NCBI GenBank assembly: GCA_946630765.1
Contig: CAMOZF010000026.1
Coordinates: forward strand, 1 to 11,528
Reading direction: 5' to 3'
Length of the DNA: 11,528 nt
Source: an uncultured Lachnospiraceae bacterium
Lineage (GTDB): Bacteria > Bacillota_A > Clostridia > Lachnospirales > Lachnospiraceae
Shown: positions 7,239 through 11,528 of the stretch, piece after piece
Layout: each line of letters begins with the position of its first letter
How positions within the stretch are numbered: the first letter of the stretch is position 1
Notes under the pieces: generated by a model
The model's database searches: none
The model's input: only the letters and a program-made list of their open reading frames with translations
What the model was told of the DNA's origin: nothing
Made by a program: the position numbers and the translations under genes

Positions 7239-8420
7239 TTATTCGTTTTCTTCCTCTGCGCCGGATTCGTATTCTTCGGAAGCTTCATAGCCTTCCTCAT
7301 CATACGCTTCGTACTCTTCGCCGTAGGATTCTTCGTCATAGTCTTCTTCGGCGTAGCCCTCTTCGTAATCGTCGAAGAGGCCTTCCTCGCGGGCCTGGGA
7401 TTCAGACTTGATATCGATCTTGTAGCCGGTCAGCTTCGCGGCAAGGCGGGCATTCTGGCCCTTCATGCCGATCGCCAGAGACAGCTGATTGTCCGGAACA
7501 ACGACAAGCGCCGAATGTTCGTCTTCATCCGCGGCAACGGCGATGACCTTAGCCGGAGAAAGCGCGTTTTCCACAAAGAGCGCGGGGTTTTCGTCCCAGT
7601 GCACGATGTCGATCTTCTCTCCGTGGAGCTCATTGACGATCGGGGTGATACGCGAGCCGTTGACACCGATGCAGGCGCCGATCGGATCGATCGCCGGGTC
7701 GTTCGTGGCGACGGCCATCTTGGTTCTCGAGCCGGCCTCACGGCTGATTGCGCGGATTTCCACAATGCCGTCGCGGATTTCGGAAACTTCCATTTCGAAA
7801 AGGCGGCGGACCATATTGGCCTTCGTACGGGAAATCTGAACGCGCGGGCCCTTGCCGCCGTCCTTCATTCCGACGACATAAACCTTGATATGCTGGGTCG
7901 GCACGAAGGTCTCCCCGGGGATAATGTCGTCGCGCGTCAGGATCGCATCGGCCTTCCCGAGATTGACGCTGACGATTCCGTTCATGACACGCTGCACGAC
8001 ACCGGTCATGATATCATGTGCGCGGCTGTTGAAATAGTCGCTGACAGACTGGCGCTCTTCTTCGCGGATCTTCTGAAGAATGATGCTTTTTGCGTTCTGC
8101 GCGGCAATTCTTCCGAATTCGCGGGACTTGACCTCTACACGGACCGTATCGCCGAGGTTCGCGTTCGGATCGATTTCCTTCGCCTTTTCGGGAAGGATCT
8201 CGGTGTTCGGGTTCTCTACCTTTTCAACCACGGTCTTTTCCTGCAGAATCGAAAAGTCGCAGGTCTCCCGGTTGATCGAAACCGTAATATTCTCCGCCGA
8301 TCCGAAATTGTTTTCGCAGGCCTTTACGAGCGAAGCGTCGATCGCATCGAACAGTACGTCCTTGCTGATCCCTTTTTCCTTTTCCAAAAGATCGAGCGCT
8401 TCCATCAGCTCCTTATTCAT
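7239..8420 (-). CDS. nusA: Transcription termination/antitermination factor NusA
   Basis: NusA binds RNA polymerase and nascent RNA, promoting pausing and intrinsic termination. The 393-residue product has the N-terminal RNA polymerase-binding domain (about 1-130), an S1 domain (about 135-200) and two KH domains with GACIGVNGSRI (248-258) and AIGMKGQNARLAAKL (316-330). It lacks the repeated acidic AR domains of E. coli NusA. Instead it ends in a ~49-residue tail (345-393) almost entirely Asp/Glu, Gly, Ala and Tyr, with eight tyrosines spaced 3-6 residues apart. ATG at 8420 is preferred over an in-frame ATG nine codons upstream because AGGAGG sits 8 nt before it and MNKELMEAL matches family N-termini. 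It follows rimP after 52 nt that contain a small hairpin. Expression may be autoregulated through the operon leader terminator. Confidence 0.97.
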   Translation of the reverse strand: MNKELMEALDLLEKEKGISKDVLFDAIDASLVKACENNFGSAENITVSINRETCDFSILQEKTVVEKVENPNTEILPEKAKEIDPNANLGDTVRVEVKSREFGRIAAQNAKSIILQKIREEERQSVSDYFNSRAHDIMTGVVQRVMNGIVSVNLGKADAILTRDDIIPGETFVPTQHIKVYVVGMKDGGKGPRVQISRTKANMVRRLFEMEVSEIRDGIVEIRAISREAGSRTKMAVATNDPAIDPIGACIGVNGSRITPIVNELHGEKIDIVHWDENPALFVENALSPAKVIAVAADEDEHSALVVVPDNQLSLAIGMKGQNARLAAKLTGYKIDIKSESQAREEGLFDDYEEGYAEEDYDEESYGEEYEAYDEEGYEASEEYESGAEEENE

Positions 8421-8441
8421 TGTTTTTTCCTCCTGAAATGA

Positions 8442-8460
8442 ATGCATCCTTCAGATGCAT
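8442..8460 (-). other. Hairpin between rimP and nusA
   Basis: A perfect 7-bp inverted repeat, ATGCATC and GATGCAT around a 5-base TGAAG loop, lies in the 52-nt gap between the rimP stop and the nusA start, some 6 nt upstream of the nusA AGGAGG. No T-run follows, so it is not an intrinsic terminator. A role in mRNA cleavage, stability or nusA translation is possible but unsupported beyond position. Confidence 0.45.
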
Positions 8461-8472
8461 GATTCAATTCGT

Positions 8473-8946
8473 TTATTCTGCGTCCCAGTCCACGTATTCG
8501 CGGATAAGCGCAATGTTTTTCCTGTCAATCACCAGGGTCTTTTCATCTGAAAGAACCGTGATCGAAGTCTTGTCGAATTCCTTAAGCGTTCCGACCAGCT
8601 CCTTCAGTCCCTCGCATTCCTTATACAGACGGAGTTCCACGTCTTTATTCAGATTGCGCTGATAGTCTTTTTCCTTTTTCAGCGCGCGACCGAGTCCGGG
8701 GCTGGATACCTCGAGCGTGTAGACGTCCGGGATAAAATCGTCCCGGTCCAGTTCTGCGCTCAGATACCGGCTGACCATCTCGCAGTCTCCGATATTGACG
8801 CCACCGTCCTTGTCAATGTAGTAGCGAAGATAGAAGCTTCCGGCTTCCTTCACATATTCCACATCGACGATCTCCAGATGATTTTCCTGAAGAAATCCCT
8901 CTGCCAGCTTTTCGGCTCTTTTCTCGATATCTTCGTGTTTTGACAT
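8473..8946 (-). CDS. rimP: Ribosome maturation factor RimP
   Basis: RimP binds the 30S subunit and is needed for correct assembly of its head region. The 157-residue product fits the family length (about 150). The N-terminal alpha/beta domain shows LEIVDVEYVKEAGSFYLRYY (24-43) then IDKDGGVNIGDCE, and the inter-domain signature is LEVSSPGLGRALK (78-90). The C-terminal SH3-like barrel follows and ends in VDWDAE. ATG at 8946 is chosen because AGGAGG lies 4 nt upstream and MSKHEDIEKRAEKLAE matches relatives. An in-frame ATG at 8997 would add 17 residues and lacks a ribosome binding site. It is the first gene of the nusA-infB operon, preceded by a promoter at 9009-9037 and a terminator-like hairpin at 8965-8991. 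Confidence 0.96.
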   Translation of the reverse strand: MSKHEDIEKRAEKLAEGFLQENHLEIVDVEYVKEAGSFYLRYYIDKDGGVNIGDCEMVSRYLSAELDRDDFIPDVYTLEVSSPGLGRALKKEKDYQRNLNKDVELRLYKECEGLKELVGTLKEFDKTSITVLSDEKTLVIDRKNIALIREYVDWDAE

Positions 8947-8964
8947 GAAACCTCCTATCGCATG

Positions 8965-8991
8965 AAAAAAGCGGGCTCTTGAAAAGCCCAC
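8965..8991 (-). terminator. Leader terminator (attenuator) of the rimP-nusA-infB operon
   Basis: In the transcript, GGGCT (8989-8985) pairs with AGCCC (8977-8973). The stem extends outward by one wobble and one G-C pair and is followed at once by six T (8970-8965). This is a compact intrinsic-terminator shape inside the predicted ~56-nt 5' leader, downstream of the promoter and upstream of the rimP Shine-Dalgarno. Outer arms CATGAA (8998-8993) and TTCATG (8966-8961) can also pair, giving a 38-nt near-complete hairpin that would occupy part of the T-run. Because NusA stimulates intrinsic termination, a feedback loop on nusA is plausible; to my recollection NusA-dependent autoregulation in the same leader position is described in B. 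subtilis. That it acts here is inference. Confidence 0.65.
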
Positions 8992-9008
8992 CTTCATGAA
9001 ACAAAGGT

Positions 9009-9037
9009 ACTATAACACTAAAGCCCGGAAAATGCAA
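9009..9037 (-). promoter_or_regulatory. Sigma-A-type promoter of the rimP-nusA-infB operon
   Basis: On the minus strand: -35 TTGCAT (9037-9032), 17-nt spacer, -10 TATAGT (9014-9009), both close to consensus. The likely start is near G9002, giving a leader of about 56 nt to the rimP ATG. The -35 hexamer overlaps the 3' arm of the inverted repeat at 9025-9067. Confidence 0.7.
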
Positions 9038-9067
9038 GCGATTTTCAGAAAAATCTGCATTTTCCGG
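9025..9067 (-). repeat. 43-nt two-step inverted repeat downstream of nagB
   Basis: A perfect 12-bp repeat, CCGGAAAATGCA and TGCATTTTCCGG, encloses a second perfect 6-bp repeat, GATTTT and AAAATC, with a 4-base loop and a 3-base one-sided bulge. It begins 18 bases after the nagB stop. No T-run follows, so it is not a standard terminator; it may fold at the nagB mRNA 3' end, or the dyad may be a protein-binding site, since its right arm (in transcription direction) contains the -35 box of the rimP promoter. Confidence 0.6.
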
Positions 9068-9084
9068 ACAATTTCTCATAAAGA

Positions 9085-9813
9085 TCAGCAGTATCCGATC
9101 TCCTCAGCGAGTTTCTTCTCGATAATAACGGTCGCGTCTCTGTGCATCCGCATGAAGGTGCAGGGGCACTTCGGATCGATGCGGTCCTGAATCAGGAGCT
9201 TTGTTGCGGCTTCCTGCTTGTTGCCGCTGATGATCATCAGCAGTCTCTTTGCGCGCATGATGTTGCCCATGCCCATGGTCAGTGCGTGAGTCGGAACGTC
9301 TTCCTTGCTCGCGAAGAAGCGCTTGTTGGCTTCGATCGTGCTGTCGTCAAGGGTTTCCTCGTGTGCGCCGTCGTACAGGGTCTCGCCGGGCTCGTTGAAG
9401 CCGAGATGGCCGTCCGGGCCGACGCCCAGAACCTGAATGTCGATATCGGTTTTGTCAAGCACTTCGTTGAATTCCTTCAGATTCTCTTCGACGCAGCCGA
9501 CGCCCTTTGCAACATAGGTGTTGGCCTTGTCAATATTGATATGATCGAAAAGATTTTCGTTCATGAAGTAGCGGTAGCTCTGGTCATGTGTGCCCTCGAG
9601 GCCGACGTATTCGTCCAGGTTCACGGAATGAACCTTCGAAAAGTCCAGGCCTTCTTCATGACAGCGGCGGGAAAGCTCCTGATACATGCCGACCGGGCTG
9701 GAGCCTGTTGCAAGGCCGAGTGTGCATTCGGGATTCTCGCGGACGATCTTCTCGATGATATCGGCGCCCTTCTTTGCGCCTTCTTCATAATTTTCTACAA
9801 CAAGTACTTTCAT
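9085..9813 (-). CDS. nagB: Glucosamine-6-phosphate deaminase NagB
   Basis: NagB converts glucosamine-6-phosphate to fructose-6-phosphate and ammonia in the cytosol, the last step of GlcNAc use; it can run in reverse. The 242-residue product has the short Bacillus/Clostridium length, lacking the C-terminal extension of the allosteric E. coli enzyme (266 residues). Seen motifs are the phosphate-binding GLATGSSPVGMY (33-44), NLDEY with Asp67 as probable proton-transfer base (65-69), and VGPDGHLGFNEPG (131-143) carrying Asp134, His136 and Glu141. These match catalytic residues of the family. ATG at 9813 has AAAGGA about 7 nt upstream. It follows the beta-helix gene by 32 nt and ends the amino-sugar cluster. 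No N-acetylglucosamine-6-phosphate deacetylase or regulator is in the window, so whether its main role is catabolic is unknown. Confidence 0.96.
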   Translation of the reverse strand: MKVLVVENYEEGAKKGADIIEKIVRENPECTLGLATGSSPVGMYQELSRRCHEEGLDFSKVHSVNLDEYVGLEGTHDQSYRYFMNENLFDHINIDKANTYVAKGVGCVEENLKEFNEVLDKTDIDIQVLGVGPDGHLGFNEPGETLYDGAHEETLDDSTIEANKRFFASKEDVPTHALTMGMGNIMRAKRLLMIISGNKQEAATKLLIQDRIDPKCPCTFMRMHRDATVIIEKKLAEEIGYC

Positions 9814-9830
9814 GGGTTTTCCTTTCTTTT

Positions 9831-9859
9831 ATAGTAAGCTGAGAATCAGTATTTTTCAA
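9831..9859 (-). promoter_or_regulatory. Possible weak promoter before nagB
   Basis: A TTGAAA (9859-9854) and a TACTAT (9836-9831) are separated by 17 nt, spanning the end of the upstream beta-helix gene and the 32-nt gap. A TATAAA three bases further along has a 20-nt spacer. The match is moderate, and AT-rich gaps produce such matches by chance. Confidence 0.3.
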
Positions 9860-10511
9860 CGACTTCGCCGTCGCGTTTCCAGATGCTGTTAGCCGGGACG
9901 ACGCCGCGGACGCAGCTGGTCGGATAAATGTTGCTGTCTCTTCCGATCACGGTACCCGGATTCAGGACGGAATTGCAGCCGACCTCGACACGGTCGCCGA
10001 GCATCGCACCCATCTTTTTCAGACCGGTTTCGATCTTCTCGGTGCCGTCCTTGACGACAACAAGCTTCTTGTCGGATTTGACGTTGCTGGTGATCGATCC
10101 GGCGCCCATATGGGACTTGTAGCCGAGGATCGAGTCGCCGACATAGTTGTAATGCGGAACCTGTACGTTGTCAAAAAGAATGACGTTCTTCAGCTCCGTC
10201 GAGTTTCCGACGACACAGTTCTCGCCGACGAGCGCCGAACCTCTGATAAAGGCGCACTGCCGGACCTCGGTCTTGTGGCCGATGATGCAGGGGCCGCCGA
10301 TGTAGGCGGTGGAGAAAACCGTCGCGTCCTTCGCAATCCACACATCCTCCTGCGGATGATCGTACTCCTCCTCGGGAAGAGACGCGCCGATTTCAAGAAT
10401 CAGTGCCTTGATCCCCGAAAGCGCCTCCCAGGGATAGGTGAACTTGCCCAGGAAAGCAGCCGCTTCCGGATAGGTATGTTCCATATCGTAAAGCTCTTTG
10501 ATTGTATACAT
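9846..10511 (-). CDS. Stand-alone left-handed beta-helix protein, GlmU acetyltransferase-like
   Basis: The 221-residue product has a helical N-terminal ~55 residues, then hexapeptide repeats (about 56-203) forming a left-handed beta-helix. It has no nucleotidyltransferase domain. The stretch PHYNYVGDSILG (119-130) and MGAGSITSN (135-143) parallels the GlmU acetyltransferase core GHLTYLGDAEIG and IGAGTITCN. By this comparison His120 would match the GlmU catalytic His363, Tyr122 its Tyr366 and Asn143 its Asn386. The likely reaction is acetyl transfer from acetyl-CoA to glucosamine-1-phosphate, the product of GlmM encoded just upstream, but substrate is inferred. Such proteins are often labelled UDP-GlcNAc pyrophosphorylase, which the missing domain does not support. 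ATG at 10511 has AGGAG 7 nt upstream. Gaps to glmM (26 nt) and nagB (32 nt) suggest one operon. Confidence 0.82.
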   Translation of the reverse strand: MYTIKELYDMEHTYPEAAAFLGKFTYPWEALSGIKALILEIGASLPEEEYDHPQEDVWIAKDATVFSTAYIGGPCIIGHKTEVRQCAFIRGSALVGENCVVGNSTELKNVILFDNVQVPHYNYVGDSILGYKSHMGAGSITSNVKSDKKLVVVKDGTEKIETGLKKMGAMLGDRVEVGCNSVLNPGTVIGRDSNIYPTSCVRGVVPANSIWKRDGEVVEKY

Positions 10512-10537
10512 GTCTGTACTCCTTTTTTGTGAAACCG

Positions 10538-11528
10538 TCAGCGGATTTTGATCAGATGACCGGATGTTCTCATCGCATCGATGATCGCGTCCACCTGCTT
10601 CTCGCATTCCTCAAGACTGCCCGCTTCCGACATAACGCGGAGCACCGGCTCTGTGCCGGATGCGCGAAGAAGGACACGGCCGTTGTCGCCGAGCGCTTCG
10701 GTGCACTTTTCAACAGCGTCCTTGACTGTCTGGTCGGCCAGGGTTTCGGCCTTGTCATCGACCTCGACATTTTTCAGCACCTGCGGATACATTGTGACGC
10801 CTGCTGCGAGCGCGGACAGCGGAAGGTTCGTGTCGATAATGACGCTCATCAGCATGATGGCTGTAATGAGGCCGTCGCCGGTATGCGCATACTTTCTGAA
10901 AATGATATGGCCGGACTGCTCGCCGCCGATCATGTGATCGTTTTCCTTCATGTTTTCATAGACATAACGGTCGCCGACTGCCGTCTTCTCGTAGGCGATG
11001 CCCAGCTCGTCGAGCGCCTTGTAGAGGCCGAAGTTCGACATGATCGTCGTGACGACGGTGTTGGTCGTCAGAAGTCCATGGCTCTTCATCCACTTCGCGC
11101 AGATGTACATGATCTTGTCGCCGTTGACCTCGTCGCCGTTCTCGTCGACCGCAAGACACCGGTCTGCGTCGCCGTCAAAGGCAAAGCCGACATCCAGACG
11201 GTTTTCACGGACATATTTCTTCAGCCCTTCGATATGTGTCGAGCCGCAGTTGGTGTTGATATTGACGCCGTCCGGTTCCGCGTTGATGACGTAGGTCTTC
11301 GCGCCGAGTGCGTCAAATACGGAGCGCGCGATCATCCAGGAAGCGCCGTTTGCGCAGTCCAGACCGACCTTGTGCTTCTCAAAGGAACGGGTTGCAAGAC
11401 TCGTCAGATAGCCGATATAGCGGTTTCTTCCGGAGTAGAAATCAATGGTCTTGCCGATCGCATCGTCCTGTGCGTAGGGAAGCTCTGCGGGATCGCCGTC
11501 GATGAAACGCTCCAGCTCATCCTGCAGC
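10538..11528 (-). CDS. glmM: Phosphoglucosamine mutase GlmM, C-terminal three-quarters (5' end outside window)
   Basis: GlmM interconverts glucosamine-6-phosphate and glucosamine-1-phosphate on the way to UDP-GlcNAc. The frame stays open to the window edge and 329 residues are visible; roughly 120 N-terminal residues, including the catalytic phosphoserine loop, are missing. Visible alpha-D-phosphohexomutase features are GLDCANGAS (55-63 of the visible part), the magnesium loop DGDADR (118-123), the sugar-binding loop GGEQSGH (201-207) and the phosphate-binding loop RASGTEPVLRVMSE (288-301). GGEQSGHII and the length to the stop favour GlmM over phosphomannomutase or phosphoglucomutase, as does the amino-sugar neighbourhood. 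An internal ATG at 11335 is not the start, since conserved residues continue upstream of it. No terminator follows; it runs into the beta-helix gene after 26 nt. Confidence 0.93.
   Translation of the reverse strand, partial: LQDELERFIDGDPAELPYAQDDAIGKTIDFYSGRNRYIGYLTSLATRSFEKHKVGLDCANGASWMIARSVFDALGAKTYVINAEPDGVNINTNCGSTHIEGLKKYVRENRLDVGFAFDGDADRCLAVDENGDEVNGDKIMYICAKWMKSHGLLTTNTVVTTIMSNFGLYKALDELGIAYEKTAVGDRYVYENMKENDHMIGGEQSGHIIFRKYAHTGDGLITAIMLMSVIIDTNLPLSALAAGVTMYPQVLKNVEVDDKAETLADQTVKDAVEKCTEALGDNGRVLLRASGTEPVLRVMSEAGSLEECEKQVDAIIDAMRTSGHLIKIR

Noticed and set aside
9025..9067. Canonical intrinsic terminator for nagB
   Set aside because: The stem is long but the T-run required after it is missing; it is kept as an inverted repeat of unknown role.
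1..11528. Defence system, mobile element, CRISPR array, prophage or biosynthetic cluster
   Set aside because: All genes are recognised core-metabolism or translation genes in conserved order; no transposase, integrase, spaced repeats or unknown multi-gene cassette is present.

Overview
The window reads as a chromosomal, housekeeping stretch of a moderate-GC Firmicute, most likely Clostridia (Lachnospirales-like). This rests on the gene order rimP-nusA-rnpM-ylxQ-infB-rbfA-nrnA-truB-ribF, the short Bacillus/Clostridium-type NagB, strong GGAGG Shine-Dalgarno (SD) sites and TTG starts on two small genes. The exact taxon is inference. Every gene lies on the minus strand, so transcription runs from high to low coordinates. 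I see no mobile element, CRISPR array, tRNA or rRNA, and no gene-free stretch over 300 bases.

Region 1 (11528 to 9085) is an amino-sugar cluster: glmM (its 5' part is outside the window), a stand-alone left-handed beta-helix protein resembling the acetyltransferase half of GlmU, and nagB. All three act on or near the glucosamine-6-phosphate node. GlmM and the acetyltransferase-like protein lead toward UDP-GlcNAc for cell wall; NagB interconverts glucosamine-6-phosphate and fructose-6-phosphate.

Region 2 (9084 to 8947) is a compact control region. It holds a 43-nt inverted repeat after nagB, a good sigma-A promoter whose -35 box lies in one arm of that repeat, and a hairpin followed by six T in the rimP leader. 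The last looks like an intrinsic terminator acting as an attenuator of the nusA operon.

Region 3 (8946 to 194) is the nusA-infB operon. RimP and RbfA mature the 30S subunit. NusA controls elongation and termination. RnpM and YlxQ are small RNA-binding proteins. IF2 (InfB) places initiator tRNA. NrnA degrades nanoRNA and pAp, TruB makes pseudouridine 55 in tRNA, and RibF makes FMN and FAD. Junctions are tight, several overlapping, which suggests translational coupling. Two intercistronic hairpins (before nusA and between truB and ribF) may tune expression or RNA processing.

Region 4 (193 to 1) has a near-consensus promoter and the first 26 codons of an acyl carrier protein gene.

No new multi-gene system is evident. 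The points most worth a second look are the nusA-operon leader attenuator, the lone GlmU-like acetyltransferase between glmM and nagB, the acidic tyrosine-rich tail of NusA and the very long arginine/glycine/glutamine-rich linker of IF2.
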